From contig QGHH01000001.1 of NCBI GenBank assembly GCA_003640645.1, positions 428,186-492,185 of the forward strand: 64,000 nucleotides of DNA. Reading direction: 5' to 3'. A program made the translations under genes and the position numbers. The notes beneath the pieces are model-generated. The model saw only the letters and a list, made by a program, of their open reading frames with translations, was not told the DNA's origin and ran no database searches. Source of the DNA: Fredinandcohnia aciditolerans (GTDB lineage Bacteria; Bacillota; Bacilli; Bacillales; Bacillaceae_L). Positions 1 to 11,284 of the stretch are shown piece by piece. Each line of letters starts with the position of its first letter. The stretch's first letter is position 1.

Positions 1-91
1 CTCCTTTTTCTTTCAGGAGGGTTTCCATATGCTCTTTTGACTTCATTTCTTCAATTGGAAAATATTGATTTAGTTTCTCATACCAGTTCAT
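1..91 (-). CDS. yjbC: GNAT-family acetyltransferase, N-terminal fragment (YjbC-like)
   Basis: Only the first 30 codons are inside the window; the gene runs off the left edge. The ATG at 91 has AAGGAG seven bases upstream. The N-terminus, beginning MNWYEKLNQYFPIEEM, is what I recall for Bacillus YjbC, a small GNAT-type acetyltransferase. In B. subtilis yjbC lies just beyond opp and before spx, and here it also follows the opp region. The acetyl-CoA binding part is outside the window, so the call rests on the N-terminus and synteny. Confidence 0.7.
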   Translation of the reverse strand, partial: MNWYEKLNQYFPIEEMKSKEHMETLLKEKG

Positions 92-237
92 ACATCTGCT
101 CCTTGTACTTTGATAGGACATTCTTAGTGTATGCAATGTTTTGGTTTTGTTTCTAAATTTAGATATTCCCTCTTTCTTTAAAACTAAACTTGGAATAGAA
201 TAGAAATAAAGAAGCGTTTTCATTAAGGGGGATATTC

Positions 238-423
238 ATGGCAAGCTACATAATGGATTTAGGTCTAATTGCTATTTTAGTCATTGGTATTACTGCTTTG
301 ATGGGTGTTATCGCAAATGGCGTTGGGGAAAATATTTTTGGAGGTAAATCCGGCTCTAATATAGTAACACGTGATCTAAATGTAAAAGCTGGTTGGAAAA
401 ACGTTGGTGGACGAAAAAAATAA
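238..423 (+). CDS. small single-span membrane protein, unknown
   Basis: A 61-residue protein with an ATG preceded by AAGGGGG. Residues 8-28 form one hydrophobic helix (LGLIAILVIGITALMGVIA), followed by a glycine-rich turn and a basic tail ending GGRKK. It therefore looks like a small membrane-anchored protein with a cytoplasmic basic end. It is monocistronic, points away from yjbC and ends at a strong hairpin terminator shared with the converging gene. I do not recognise the family. Good RBS, helix and terminator make it a likely real gene. Confidence 0.6.
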   Translation: MASYIMDLGLIAILVIGITALMGVIANGVGENIFGGKSGSNIVTRDLNVKAGWKNVGGRKK

Positions 424-430
424 ATATGAT

Positions 431-462
431 AAGCTGGCACATTGAGTCGTGCCAGCTTTTTT
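431..462. terminator. rho-independent terminator between converging genes
   Basis: Ten-base stem AAGCTGGCAC (431-440) and GTGCCAGCTT (449-458) with an 8-nt loop and a T run to 462 on the plus strand. It ends the 61-residue gene and probably also serves the minus-strand gene whose stop codon is at 461-463. Confidence 0.85.
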
Positions 463-1666
463 ATGGAGTATAATCTACACCTTTTGTGTAGCTATTCCCA
501 GCGTTCCATAGTAGGAATTCATGAATACCTTGGTCTTGCAATCCTTTTATTTGTGCTTCAATTTCATCTTTTCCATAAACTGTATAATTACCTTTTCCAA
601 GCCAGCTAGCTGTGAAATCTTGGAGCCAAGGTCTTGAAACAGGTCTATTTTTAATTTGGTTTAGCTTATGATTTTCAACCTTTGCATATTCTGATACCAA
701 TCTATACGGCTCTAAGTCTGGGCGAGGAATTCCAAAATAAGACGTCCAATGACTCGGGTAAATCATAGATGAGATGACATCAACATGCTCAGATATCTTC
801 GAAAAATTTTGACCAATACCTGGTGCTTCCGGTAATGTTGCGGTGTACCCAAAGATATCTACAGAAACCTTCACGTTATAGGGCTCTAATTTTTCTTTTG
901 CATATGCCACAAAATCGGTAACAGCGGCGACTCTCTTTTGGACATTATCAAGCTTCACTTTTTCATATTCACCCATACTATAGGTTAGAGAACTATCTCG
1001 TCTTTCAAACCCTTCAGGAAAGCGAACATAATCAAATTGTATCTCTTGAAATCCAAGCTTTGCTGCTTCAATTGCGATTCCTACATTATGGTCCCAAACA
1101 TCTTTTAAAAATGGATTTACAAAAGCTTCACCACGCCCATTTTTCCATACTTTTCCCCCATCTTTAAACGATAATTCTGGACGTTGCTGTGCTAATACAG
1201 AGTCCTTAAATGCAACAACCCTCGCAATTGGATAAATCTGCTTTTCTTCAAGTTTTTTAAGCATTGCTGTTGGGTCTTTGATATAATCCTTACTAATATT
1301 CTGATGTTTTGAGCCTTTTGGTGGTACGTAGGTTAAATATCCAAAATCGTCTTTAACATCAATAACCATAGCATTAAGGTCCGAATTATCGATTAATTGG
1401 ACAAGTTGTGAAAAACGATCACCACCGGCGGAATGGGCTGTTACGTATACCCCTCTTATGGCATCAGGATATTCAAATTGAAAGCCAGAATTAAATTCAA
1501 AACGCGAAACTAACTCAGGTAATTCCTTTTTTGGCATAACCAATTTACTCGTTGGATGTGACTCCATAGAAAAATTTTTATTTTCTGCAGAGCTTGTTTG
1601 AGTAACAAAGAAAGTACCGAATACAACGATAATCATTGCCCCAACTAAAGATATAATTTTTTTCAT
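461..1666 (-). CDS. secreted putative glycosyl hydrolase (DUF4015 family)
   Basis: A 401-residue exported protein. The start is the ATG at 1666, eight bases after AAGGAGG; a TTG one codon earlier is less well placed. Residues 1-28 are a signal peptide (KKIISLVGAMIIVVFGTFF, cleavage near SSA-EN). The mature part has the TIM-barrel-like pattern of the putative glycosyl hydrolase family DUF4015: IRGVYVTAHSAGG near the start, VIDVKDDFGYLTY, IQFDYVRFPEGF and VSVDIFGYTA, with conserved Asp on strand ends. Substrate is unknown; cell wall or exopolysaccharide is an inference. It takes the place of yjbB in B. subtilis, between opp and yjbC, and is transcribed alone. Confidence 0.8.
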   Translation of the reverse strand: MKKIISLVGAMIIVVFGTFFVTQTSSAENKNFSMESHPTSKLVMPKKELPELVSRFEFNSGFQFEYPDAIRGVYVTAHSAGGDRFSQLVQLIDNSDLNAMVIDVKDDFGYLTYVPPKGSKHQNISKDYIKDPTAMLKKLEEKQIYPIARVVAFKDSVLAQQRPELSFKDGGKVWKNGRGEAFVNPFLKDVWDHNVGIAIEAAKLGFQEIQFDYVRFPEGFERRDSSLTYSMGEYEKVKLDNVQKRVAAVTDFVAYAKEKLEPYNVKVSVDIFGYTATLPEAPGIGQNFSKISEHVDVISSMIYPSHWTSYFGIPRPDLEPYRLVSEYAKVENHKLNQIKNRPVSRPWLQDFTASWLGKGNYTVYGKDEIEAQIKGLQDQGIHEFLLWNAGNSYTKGVDYTP

Positions 1667-1844
1667 CAAAGCATCCTCCTTCCTTCCAATCTTCTATAGT
1701 CATTTTAAATGAACTTTCCAGAAAATAATACAAATTTAGACAAAATTCTTAGTAAATAAGGTATTTATTCAATTGTATGAGCAGTTTTGTCTATATATTT
1801 TAGTGTTCTTATAAACCTTACTGATATTAGTGGTAAATCTGCTC

Positions 1845-1877
1845 AAACAAAAAAATGGCCCTTCTATTAGGCCATTT
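1845..1877 (-). terminator. terminator of the opp operon
   Basis: Stem AAATGGCC (1853-1860) and GGCCATTT (1870-1877), followed on the minus strand by TTTTTTTGTTTG. The stem includes the last bases of oppF. Confidence 0.85.
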
Positions 1878-2826
1878 AACTGTAATGCGATTTATATTCT
1901 TGATATTCTTTTTCCGAGCAAGAAACGAGATGCCCGGGGCAAATCTCACGTAGTTTGACTTCTTCATTATCTGAGTATCCATGTTCTTTAGGGTCATATA
2001 TGATTCTTTTTCGATTGCGTTCATAGTTCGGGTCTGGCAATGGAATTGCTGATAACAAAGATTTTGTGTAGGGATGAATAGGGTTTGAATAAAGATCGTT
2101 AGCATCAGCTAGTTCCACAATTTTTCCGAAGTACATAACACCAATTCTGTCACTAATATATTTTACCATTGACAAATCATGAGCAATAAATAAGTAAGTC
2201 AAGCCTTTATCTTCTTGAAGCTTTTTCATTAAGTTAACAACTTGAGCTTGAATAGAAACATCTAATGCAGAAATAGGTTCATCAGCAATAATAAAATCTG
2301 GCTTTACTGCAAGGGCACGTGCAATTCCAATCCGTTGGCGTTGTCCTCCCGAGAATTCATGTGGATAACGATTCGCATGCTCACGGTTTAGCCCTACTGT
2401 TTCAAGTAATGTATAAACCTGTTCCATACGTTCAGCATGATTTTTTGCAAGCCCATGAATATCGATTCCTTCTGCGATGATATCCGCTACAGTCATTCTT
2501 GGATTTAGTGAAGCATATGGATCTTGAAAAATCATTTGCATTTTCCGGTTAAACTTTTTTAATTCCTTACGCGATTTTCTTCCATGAACATTCTCTCCAT
2601 TGAAAAGGACCTCTCCACCCGTGGCATTGTATAACCGTATAATGGTCCTTCCTGTGGTAGATTTACCACATCCAGACTCTCCAACCAGGCCAAGTGTTTC
2701 ACCTTTGTAGATATCAAAGGTAATCCCATCGACAGCTTTGACCATATTTGGTTTACCAACATTAAAATATTGCTTTAAGTTTTTAATTTCTACCAATTTT
2801 TGTTTTTCAGCCATTTCATTCGTCAT
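1876..2826 (-). CDS. oppF: oligopeptide ABC transporter ATPase OppF
   Basis: A 316-residue ATPase subunit of the oligopeptide importer; with OppD it powers uptake of short peptides through OppBC. Visible motifs are Walker A (GESGCGKST), signature FSGGQRQR and Walker B with [12 protein letters not shown], then the H-loop FIAHDLSMV. The C-terminal oligopeptide/dipeptide transporter extension is present but carries only two cysteines ([11 protein letters not shown]). It is the last gene of oppABCDF and overlaps oppD by four bases (ATGA), so the two are translationally coupled. In B. subtilis Opp also imports signalling peptides that feed sporulation and competence; that role here is inferred from orthology. 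Confidence 0.93.
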   Translation of the reverse strand: MTNEMAEKQKLVEIKNLKQYFNVGKPNMVKAVDGITFDIYKGETLGLVGESGCGKSTTGRTIIRLYNATGGEVLFNGENVHGRKSRKELKKFNRKMQMIFQDPYASLNPRMTVADIIAEGIDIHGLAKNHAERMEQVYTLLETVGLNREHANRYPHEFSGGQRQRIGIARALAVKPDFIIADEPISALDVSIQAQVVNLMKKLQEDKGLTYLFIAHDLSMVKYISDRIGVMYFGKIVELADANDLYSNPIHPYTKSLLSAIPLPDPNYERNRKRIIYDPKEHGYSDNEEVKLREICPGHLVSCSEKEYQEYKSHYS

Positions 2827-3872
2827 CCTTTCCTAAGCTTATCGGATGAGAAATTTTTCATACGACGCTTGACTGCTTCAGGTGGTTCCACTTTAGGAGC
2901 ATCAGGGTGTAGAAGCCAAGTCGCTGCATAATGTGTCTCAGAAACTTTAAACATTGGTGGTTCCTTTTCAAAGTCAATTTTCATTGCATAACGGTTTCTT
3001 GGCGCAAATGCATCCCCTTTTGGAGGATTTGTAAGGTCGGGTGGTGAACCGGGAATTGCCATAAGCTCTGTTTTTACATCACTATCTAAACTTGGCATTG
3101 ACGATAATAATCCCCAAGTATAAGGATGCTTAGGATTATAGAAAATTTCATCCACTGTACCAGTCTCAACAATTTTCCCAGCATACATTACCGCTACCCG
3201 ATCGGCTACATTCGCAACCACACCTAAATCATGAGTGATAAATATAATAGAGGTTTCCATTTTTTTTTGGAGGTCCTTCATTAATTCTAAAATCTGCGCT
3301 TGTATCGTAACATCTAATGCTGTGGTAGGTTCGTCTGCAATCAATAATTTCGGATTTGAGGCTAACGCTATGGCAATCATAGCACGTTGCCTCATACCCC
3401 CACTAAATTCATGTGGATATTGATTGACTCTCTTCTCTGGGCTAGGGATTCCAACAAGACGAAGGAGTTCGATTGCACGGTCCTTTGCATTTCCCTTTGA
3501 CATATTTTGATGTTTAATTAAAACCTCCATAATTTGCATACCAACCTTCATCGTCGGGTTAAGCGAGGTCATTGGGTCCTGAAAGATCATTCCGATATCC
3601 TTCCCACGAATCTTCTCCATTTCCTTATTGGTTTTTGGAACAAGATCTTCACCATCAAAAAGAATTTGACCATTACTAATTTTTCCAGGTGGCATTGGAA
3701 TAAGCTTCATGATTGTTTGTGAGGTTACACTTTTCCCTGACCCTGATTCGCCGACAATCGCAAGTGTTTCACCTTTATATAAATCAAAATTCACACCGCG
3801 AACCGCCTTTACTTCACCAGCATAGGTTTGAAAAGAGACTTCTAGGTCTTTTACTTCCAATAACTTTTCCAT
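2823..3872 (-). CDS. oppD: oligopeptide ABC transporter ATPase OppD
   Basis: A 349-residue ATPase paired with OppF. Walker A is GESGSGKS, the signature FSGGMRQR and Walker [13 protein letters not shown], followed by FITHDLGVV. After residue 290 it has the OppD-type C-terminal region with no cysteine cluster (DAFAPRNRYAMKIDFE), unlike the two App-type D subunits in this window, which have four cysteines there. That is a useful marker for separating the true Opp ATPase from its App relatives. It lies 12 bases after oppC and overlaps oppF. Confidence 0.93.
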   Translation of the reverse strand: MEKLLEVKDLEVSFQTYAGEVKAVRGVNFDLYKGETLAIVGESGSGKSVTSQTIMKLIPMPPGKISNGQILFDGEDLVPKTNKEMEKIRGKDIGMIFQDPMTSLNPTMKVGMQIMEVLIKHQNMSKGNAKDRAIELLRLVGIPSPEKRVNQYPHEFSGGMRQRAMIAIALASNPKLLIADEPTTALDVTIQAQILELMKDLQKKMETSIIFITHDLGVVANVADRVAVMYAGKIVETGTVDEIFYNPKHPYTWGLLSSMPSLDSDVKTELMAIPGSPPDLTNPPKGDAFAPRNRYAMKIDFEKEPPMFKVSETHYAATWLLHPDAPKVEPPEAVKRRMKNFSSDKLRKG

Positions 3873-3884
3873 TTACTCACTCCC

Positions 3885-4802
3885 TTACTTGCGCAGCCTT
3901 GGGTCTAATGCGTCACGCATTCCATCTCCAATTACGTTAAAAGCAAAGATTGTGATACAGATTAAGGTAGCAGGGAAAAACAAGCGCCATGGATAATATT
4001 CAAATGCAGGTAGTCCCTCAGAGGCCATCGTTCCCCAGCTGGCAAGTGGAACTTGAACACCTAATCCAAGATAACTTAGAAAAGATTCAGTGAAAATGGC
4101 ATTTGGGATTGTTAGTGTCATTGTTACCAGAATCGGGCCCATTGAATTAGGTATCAAATGTTTGAACATTATTCTTTTAACATCCGCTCCAAGCGTTTGT
4201 GCGGCAAGTACATATTCCTGATATTTTAATTGTAGAACTTGTCCCCTTACAATTCTCGCCATATTGATCCATCCAGTAATCGTCATTGCTAGAATCATTG
4301 TTCCTAACCCTTGCTCGAGAATAACCATAAGTAAAATAACCAAAAGCAAATATGGGACGCCGTATAGAATGTCTGCGACTCTCATCATGAATTCATCTAC
4401 TTTACCGCCCATATAACCTGATATGCCACCCCATAAAACACCAATCACAAGATCTATTATTGCAGCTGCTAGTCCTATAAATAAAGAGATTCTCGCACCT
4501 TCCCATGTCCTTGTAAAAACATCTCTACCCAATTCATCTGTTCCAAACCAATGCACACTAGATGGTGCTTCATTCGCATGGGCAAGGTCTGTTGTCCGAT
4601 AATCAAACTCAGTCATCATTGGCCCAAAAATCGCCATGAATAAGAGTAGGACTAAAAGAACTATACCTACTATGGCCAATTTATTTTTTTTGAATCTAGA
4701 GGTGACATCCTTCCAAAACGATAAACTTGGTTTTGAAATTTTTTCAGCCTCTTTCTCATTTAATGTTGCTGGTGCAAACATTTCCTTTGGAATATTCTGC
4801 AT
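3885..4802 (-). CDS. oppC: oligopeptide ABC transporter permease OppC
   Basis: A 305-residue inner-membrane permease. It has a cytoplasmic N-terminal tail, a first helix (KLAIVGIVLLVLLLFMAIFG), an extracytoplasmic loop with the typical HWFGTDELGRDVFTR segment, then five more helices. The EAA loop AAQTLGADVKRIMFKHL is where the ATPases dock. The GTD..GRD..TR segment is shared by all C-type peptide permeases. Three bases separate it from oppB, consistent with co-translation. Confidence 0.93.
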   Translation of the reverse strand: MQNIPKEMFAPATLNEKEAEKISKPSLSFWKDVTSRFKKNKLAIVGIVLLVLLLFMAIFGPMMTEFDYRTTDLAHANEAPSSVHWFGTDELGRDVFTRTWEGARISLFIGLAAAIIDLVIGVLWGGISGYMGGKVDEFMMRVADILYGVPYLLLVILLMVILEQGLGTMILAMTITGWINMARIVRGQVLQLKYQEYVLAAQTLGADVKRIMFKHLIPNSMGPILVTMTLTIPNAIFTESFLSYLGLGVQVPLASWGTMASEGLPAFEYYPWRLFFPATLICITIFAFNVIGDGMRDALDPRLRK

Positions 4803-4805
4803 AAG

Positions 4806-5741
4806 TTACTCTCCTTTCTTCGCACCAGATAGCTTAATGCGAGGATCAATAAATCCGTACAAAATATCAACAAGGAGAACAGAAATTAAGAGTAAGATAC
4901 TATAAAAAACAGTAACTCCCATAATCACGGTGTAGTCCCGATTGGTTATACTCGTTACAAATTCGTCCCCTAATCCAGGTATTCCAAAGATTTTTTCGAT
5001 AACAAAACTACCAGTTAAGATTCCAGCCGTTAATGGCCCCATATAAGATACAACAGGCAACATTGCATTACGTATCGTATGCTTCATGGTGATTGTACCT
5101 TTCTTTAATCCTTTTGCTCGAGCTGTCTTTATGTAATCGTTACTTAGTACCTCAAGCATACTTGAACGTGTTAATCTGGCTATAAAGGCCATTGGTGAGG
5201 ATGATAATGCAATTGCAGGTAATATGGTATGCATAAATGATTCCCACCTCGCTACTGGAAACAGGTCTAGCTTAATGGCGAATATATATTGTAAAACCGT
5301 AGCTAAAATAAAGCTTGGAACCGATATACCAAAAACCGCAATAATCATCGCAGAATAGTCTTGCCATTTGTTATGATAAAGTGCAGCAATCACACCTAGT
5401 ACAACACCGAAAGCAATCGCAATAAGAATAGCCTCGATCCCTAAAAAGAGAGAAATTGGAAATCCATTATTAATGATTTCATTAACGGTCATTGCTTTAT
5501 ATTTAAAGGATGGGCCAAAATCCCATCTTGCCACATCATATAAATAATCAAAATACTGCTTATACAATGGCTGATCTAAGCCGTAATGGGCATTAAGAGC
5601 TGCTTCAATCTCTGGAGGGACATCCTTCTCTTTTGTAAATGGACCTCCTGGAGCTGCTTGCATTAAGAAAAATGTGGCGGTAACAATCAAGATAAGCGAA
5701 ACGATCATATAGATTAATCTCTTAATTATATATTTTGCCAC
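4806..5741 (-). CDS. oppB: oligopeptide ABC transporter permease OppB
   Basis: A 311-residue permease with six membrane helices and the EAA loop [20 protein letters not shown] place the start at the GTG at 5741, eight bases after GGGAGG, which gives MAKYIIKRL, the usual OppB N-terminus. An earlier TTG would put the ribosome binding site inside the coding region. It is separated from oppA by about 105 bases holding a strong hairpin, so transcripts of oppA probably outnumber those of oppBCDF. Confidence 0.92.
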   Translation of the reverse strand: MAKYIIKRLIYMIVSLILIVTATFFLMQAAPGGPFTKEKDVPPEIEAALNAHYGLDQPLYKQYFDYLYDVARWDFGPSFKYKAMTVNEIINNGFPISLFLGIEAILIAIAFGVVLGVIAALYHNKWQDYSAMIIAVFGISVPSFILATVLQYIFAIKLDLFPVARWESFMHTILPAIALSSSPMAFIARLTRSSMLEVLSNDYIKTARAKGLKKGTITMKHTIRNAMLPVVSYMGPLTAGILTGSFVIEKIFGIPGLGDEFVTSITNRDYTVIMGVTVFYSILLLISVLLVDILYGFIDPRIKLSGAKKGE

Positions 5742-5780
5742 TTCGTACACCTCCCATTGCAATCACACATGGTTTTCAAA

Positions 5781-5814
5781 AAGTAAGGTATATAGGCCAA
5801 CTATATACCTTACT
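5781..5814 (-). terminator. intercistronic hairpin between oppA and oppB
   Basis: A perfect 13-bp stem, AGTAAGGTATATA (5782-5794) and TATATACCTTACT (5802-5814), with a 7-nt loop, followed on the minus strand by TTTTTGAAAA. It could end part of the transcription after oppA or protect the oppA mRNA, a usual way to make more binding protein than permease. Confidence 0.75.
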
Positions 5815-5846
5815 CTTTTGTTCATATTGGTGATTTCAGTTTGCGA

Positions 5847-7484
5847 TTACTCAAAATACGCCCATTTGTATTGAACATCTCCTAATGGAGAAATAACGAC
5901 TCCTTTTAGGTTGTCATTTTGAACCCAGTTGTTTGTATAAAAGTAGATTGGTGCAATTGGCATTTCATCGATTACCAATTGTTCTGCATCTTTTAATAGC
6001 CCAAGTCGCTTTTCTTTATCCGTTTCTTTTGCAGCTTGTGCTAAAAGATTATTAAATGTTTCATTTGTCCAGCCGGTATCATTATTTCCTTTTGGGACTG
6101 TAAAGATTTCAAGGAAGTTCACAGGATCGTTGAAATCAGCTAACCAACCTGCACGACCAATTTGGAAATTTCCTTGATCAATATTATCAAGATACACATT
6201 CCATTCAGCATTATTAAGAGTGACTTCAATCCCCAAAGCCTTTCTCCACATATCTTGAATTGCTTGGGCAACCTTTTGATGGCCTTCAGAGGTATTATAC
6301 GATAAAGCAATCTCTGGAAGTTCAGAAACGTCTGATAACCCAAGTTCATCTAAAGCTTTTTGTAAATGTTCCTTTGCAGCATCCACATCATTATCCTTAA
6401 AATAGCCCTTCTCATTTTCCTTTAATATTGCAGACGGAACGAGGGCCATTGCTGGAATTTGTCCACCCTGCGTAACATTTTCAACTATTGCTTTTCGATT
6501 GATAGAATAACTAAGAGCTTTTCGAAGATTTTCATTTTGAAACGGCTCTTTATTAATATTAAATTTAAACCAATACGTACCCGCAATCGGGCTCTTTTGT
6601 AAAGTGCCTTCTTTATCTAAAGTTGGAATTACATCTGTAGGTAATGCTGATGTAGGTGCACCAGCCCAATCAAGTTCACCCTTTTTGAAGCTTTGGTATT
6701 CAGTATTCGGATCGTTAATCATATCCATTGTGATTTTTTCAAGCTTCACTGAATCTGCATCCCAATAATCTTTGTTCTTTTCAAGAGTAATAGTCGATGA
6801 TTTATCCGTTATGACAAAAGGGCCATTTGAGACATAGGATTCATCCACTCGATTTGCCCAATCTTGATTATCCTTCGCAATTTTACTATTAACAGGGTAA
6901 TAGGTATAAAAAGCTGTTAATTCTAAGAAATAAGCGGTCGGGTTCGTTAGTTTTACTTCAAGAGTTTTATCATCAATCGCTTTTATGCCCACATTCTCCA
7001 TTTTCTCAATTGAGATATCTGGTGTATCGTACGCCTCCTTTGCGCCTTCAATATAATTGTATATTTGTGACGCATAGTCTGATTGATTTGCAGGGACCAA
7101 TACCCACTTCCAAGCATATTCAAAATCGTGAGCAGTAACAGGATCACCATTCGACCATTTGGCATCGCGGATTGTGAAAGTATAGGTCTTTCCATCATCT
7201 GACACATTAATCTTTTCCGCCATTGCTTCTTCAGCTTCTCCATTTTTATTGATGCGAGTTAAACCTTCAAAAGCATGATTGAGAACTACCCCCGAAGTGG
7301 AGTCAGTTGCCAGACCTGGGTGTAAAGTTGGTGGTTCAGAACTTATATTGATTCGTAGTTCTTGCTTTGGCCCTTCCCCCTCTGCTCCTCCTCCTTTTTC
7401 ATTTCCATTATCAAATGTGCCACAGGCTGATAAAATAAGAATACTCGCAAAAAGTATGCTTAACAGCCACGATATTTTTTTCAA
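5847..7484 (-). CDS. oppA: oligopeptide-binding lipoprotein OppA
   Basis: A 545-residue family 5 extracellular solute-binding protein. It begins with a lipoprotein signal peptide (LLSILFASILILSAC), so Cys21 would be lipidated and the protein anchored outside the membrane. The mature part has family features: EPPTLHPGLATDSTS near the start, the DAKWSNGDPVTAHDF segment, and SYSINRKAIVE in the middle. It is first in the opp operon and diverges from the trpS T-box. It delivers peptides to OppBC. Confidence 0.93.
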   Translation of the reverse strand: MKKISWLLSILFASILILSACGTFDNGNEKGGGAEGEGPKQELRINISSEPPTLHPGLATDSTSGVVLNHAFEGLTRINKNGEAEEAMAEKINVSDDGKTYTFTIRDAKWSNGDPVTAHDFEYAWKWVLVPANQSDYASQIYNYIEGAKEAYDTPDISIEKMENVGIKAIDDKTLEVKLTNPTAYFLELTAFYTYYPVNSKIAKDNQDWANRVDESYVSNGPFVITDKSSTITLEKNKDYWDADSVKLEKITMDMINDPNTEYQSFKKGELDWAGAPTSALPTDVIPTLDKEGTLQKSPIAGTYWFKFNINKEPFQNENLRKALSYSINRKAIVENVTQGGQIPAMALVPSAILKENEKGYFKDNDVDAAKEHLQKALDELGLSDVSELPEIALSYNTSEGHQKVAQAIQDMWRKALGIEVTLNNAEWNVYLDNIDQGNFQIGRAGWLADFNDPVNFLEIFTVPKGNNDTGWTNETFNNLLAQAAKETDKEKRLGLLKDAEQLVIDEMPIAPIYFYTNNWVQNDNLKGVVISPLGDVQYKWAYFE

Positions 7485-7624
7485 ATAGATGACCTCCCAA
7501 TATGTAATTTCCTTTTTTGTTTCAAAAGATATACGCTACTTATGTTGTTTCAAAACGTACTATCTTATGCGCAAATGGGCCTTAAGTTTTTAGCTAGAAT
7601 ACTTGCATTTCATGAAGAAAAGAT

Positions 7625-7630
7625 TATAAT
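7625..7630 (+). promoter_or_regulatory. probable -10 of the trpS promoter
   Basis: TATAAT at 7625-7630, just before the T-box leader begins. TTGCAT at 7603-7608 could serve as a weak -35 with 16-bp spacing. The -10 is consensus; the -35 is poor. Confidence 0.5.
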
Positions 7631-7639
7631 AAAAATAAT

Positions 7640-8959
<1,320 letters not shown>

Positions 8960-8980
8960 TTAAGCGGAATTTAAAGTCTT

Positions 8981-9080
8981 ATCAAATGGCCATAAAGTTG
9001 ATGTAACGTCCATAAATCTAGATTATCGGCTATAAACTTTTTTTAATGGCCATTAAATTTATTTATCGACCATAACTTCA
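8981..9080. repeat. five degenerate 20-bp tandem repeats after trpS
   Basis: Five units in exact 20-bp register, with cores at 8988 (ggccataaag), 9008 (gtccataaat), 9028 (ggctataaac), 9048 (ggccattaaa) and 9068 (gaccataact). The consensus is roughly ATCGRCCATAAA followed by an AT-rich stretch. It lies between the trpS stop codon and the terminator. Function unknown. Confidence 0.75.
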
Positions 9081-9105
9081 AAATTGATGATATCTGAATC
9101 AAAAG

Positions 9106-9139
9106 AAAAAAGGATTTGTTAAAAAACAAATCCTTTTTT
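9106..9139. terminator. bidirectional terminator between trpS and yjbA
   Basis: A 15-bp stem from AAAAAAGGATTTGTT (9106-9120) and AACAAATCCTTTTTT (9125-9139) with a 4-nt loop. T runs exist in both directions, so it can end both converging genes. Confidence 0.9.
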
Positions 9140-9142
9140 CTT

Positions 9143-9892
9143 TTACACTTTTGATTCATGTTCTATTTCCCAAAGTTTCTCAAAAAATGGTTGACCTTTA
9201 ATCAAGTTTTCACATAGTTGTACATGTTTGCCTGTCCAACCGTTTCTCGTTTCTTCATAGAGGTTTTGCCAAACTTCTTCAAATTGCATTTCTTGAATTT
9301 CGTGGTATTTCGAAGGATTCCACTCCGTATACCAATACCTTATCTCTGCCACATTTTTCGTTGATGCTAATTGATCTAACGCCATAAATAATAGCTGCTT
9401 TAACTGTCTTTCCTTTCGGGTCAAGCCTGCCATTTCAATTGGCGATGGAGATAAAATGTGATGTTCCTTATCCTTTATGATATCCTTATTATCAAAGGTA
9501 TAAGGAATCGCTTCATGGCCATTCACCATCTCATAAACGAGTTGTTCTTGTCGAGGAATTAATCGACTTTTTCGAATTGGGATATTATAACCTATTGTGT
9601 CTACTGCGATAATCCCTTGACCATCTGTTACAACGAAGCAATAATCTTGCTGAATTCGTTCATGATTTTTACGAACATACGCTTTTTGGTAAACATCCAT
9701 GAGTAGTTGTTGTGGTAGTTCCATTAAATCATTCTCAATGTAGTTAAACAAAGGAGACTCAATTTTTAGCAAAGGTACCTGGTCTAACAGTTCAACACTA
9801 TCATCCTTGCGCCATTCATGGAAGTGGCAAACGTTGTAACCATTTTCTTCACCTTCAAACCAATTTACCCAAATATCATGAAGAAACAACAT
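9143..9892 (-). CDS. yjbA: conserved protein YjbA (UPF0736/DUF3603)
   Basis: A 249-residue soluble protein beginning [19 protein letters not shown], which I recognise as the YjbA family of Bacillaceae. It has no signal peptide or membrane helix and no known catalytic motif. It lies between appC and trpS, exactly where B. subtilis yjbA lies, and converges on trpS. The function is unknown. Confidence 0.88.
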   Translation of the reverse strand: MLFLHDIWVNWFEGEENGYNVCHFHEWRKDDSVELLDQVPLLKIESPLFNYIENDLMELPQQLLMDVYQKAYVRKNHERIQQDYCFVVTDGQGIIAVDTIGYNIPIRKSRLIPRQEQLVYEMVNGHEAIPYTFDNKDIIKDKEHHILSPSPIEMAGLTRKERQLKQLLFMALDQLASTKNVAEIRYWYTEWNPSKYHEIQEMQFEEVWQNLYEETRNGWTGKHVQLCENLIKGQPFFEKLWEIEHESKV

Positions 9893-9992
9893 TTTTTACC
9901 CCTCACTTCAAAGCTGTTTGTCAACAGTATAGGCAGAAGGAGAAAGTTTTATTCCAAAATATTCATGTATTGTTAGAAAATACATATAAAAA

Positions 9993-10208
9993 TTAATCCT
10001 TTTCTGAGGATTCGAAAGGAAAATAAATACTTATCCAAACCATTGCTAAACCGACTACGATTAAGTAACACTCGATTCTTTTACTAATAAATTGTACAAA
10101 TTCAATAAAAGTGTATCCTGTCGTAGTTAAATTCAAATATGCAATTGTAGTAATTCCACCGCAAACAGCCAGTCCAAATCCAACTAAAAATATAAATGCT
10201 CTACCCAT
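9993..10208 (-). CDS. small two-span membrane protein, unknown
   Basis: A 71-residue protein with two hydrophobic segments (AFIFLVGFGLAVCGGITTIAYL and ECYLIVVGLAMVWISIYF) separated by a short polar stretch. I place the start at the ATG at 10208, preceded by AAGGT; a TTG five codons earlier has no ribosome binding site. It lies in the 470-base gap between yjbA and appC and reads in the same direction. I do not recognise a named family, though the compact two-helix pattern and position suggest a conserved Bacillaceae protein. Confidence 0.6.
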   Translation of the reverse strand: MGRAFIFLVGFGLAVCGGITTIAYLNLTTTGYTFIEFVQFISKRIECYLIVVGLAMVWISIYFPFESSEKD

Positions 10209-10333
10209 CTGAATACCTTGCAATAGCTAATATCAAACCAATCACCTGCTCGCCTCATACTCATATTACCAATCTATGGTACAAGCTCACAAAACATGAC
10301 AATAATACTAATGCATAGTTTTACTTCAAAAAG

Positions 10334-10362
10334 AAAAAGCCAAGATGGCATCTTGGCTTTTT
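10334..10362 (-). terminator. terminator of the app operon
   Basis: Stem AAAAAGCCAAGA (10334-10345) and TCTTGGCTTTTT (10351-10362), loop of 5 nt, followed by TCTTTTTGAAG on the minus strand. It overlaps the appC stop codon. Confidence 0.88.
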
Positions 10363-11269
10363 ACTCATTAATTTTTGGATCAAGGGCATCACGTAAGCCG
10401 TCACCCACAAAGTTAAAACATAATACAGTAATTAAAATCATTAAGCCTGGAGCAGTTGGTACCCACCACTGATTTAGCATAATTGTAATACTTTGTGCAC
10501 CTTGAAGCATATTCCCCCAACTTGGTGTTGGTGGCATAATACCTAATCCAAGGTAACTAAGAGCAGACTCAGCTAAAATAACTCCACCAACATTTAATGT
10601 TGCAGCAACAATGATTGGACCCATTGCGTTAGGTAGAATTTCCCTGAAGATTATCGTAAAGCTCCTAGTTCCAATAGTCTTTGATGCTAAAACAAATTCA
10701 CGGCCACGTAATGATAAAAACTCACCTCGTACCAATCTGGCAGTGGTCGTCCACCCTGTAAGTGCAAAAATAAGAATTAACTTGTCCACACCTGGGTTGA
10801 AAATTGTTACAAGTGTAATTAGCAAGAAGATTTGTGGAATGGAAAGCATGATGTCTACAAATCTCATGATCATTGCATCAACAATACCACCAAAATATCC
10901 TGCAATTGCACCTAGTGCTGTTCCAATCGTAATTGCACCAGCAACTGAAGCAAAGCCAACTAGTAATGAGATTCTTCCACCATACAATAATCGGGTTAAG
11001 AGATCTCGTCCAAATGTATCTGTACCTAGGAGATGTTCCTTACTAGGGTCTACTAGTCTTTTTAACAAATCCTGTTTATCTGGATCATGTGGTGTTAATA
11101 AAGGTGCAAATATTGATGATAAGATAATAAGAATTAAAAGCACCGCACCTATAACTGCAAGTTTATTTTTAAAGAACTTACGAATCATTATTTTCGTTAA
11201 AGTGTCAGCTTTTGAATTTAAACCTTGGAGTTCTATTTCGTTTCCTGATGCTAAATTAGGTTGTGCCAT
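10361..11269 (-). CDS. appC: peptide ABC transporter permease AppC
   Basis: A 302-residue C-type permease with a cytoplasmic N-tail, six helices and the periplasm-facing segment [14 protein letters not shown]. The EAA loop is [17 protein letters not shown]. It is the last gene of appDFABC; 15 bases separate it from appB. The substrate is short peptides, by family. The plus strand opposite it also has a long open frame, but its composition is that of an antisense shadow. Confidence 0.92.
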   Translation of the reverse strand: MAQPNLASGNEIELQGLNSKADTLTKIMIRKFFKNKLAVIGAVLLILIILSSIFAPLLTPHDPDKQDLLKRLVDPSKEHLLGTDTFGRDLLTRLLYGGRISLLVGFASVAGAITIGTALGAIAGYFGGIVDAMIMRFVDIMLSIPQIFLLITLVTIFNPGVDKLILIFALTGWTTTARLVRGEFLSLRGREFVLASKTIGTRSFTIIFREILPNAMGPIIVAATLNVGGVILAESALSYLGLGIMPPTPSWGNMLQGAQSITIMLNQWWVPTAPGLMILITVLCFNFVGDGLRDALDPKINE

Positions 11270-11284
11270 CCTTCTTCCCCCCTT

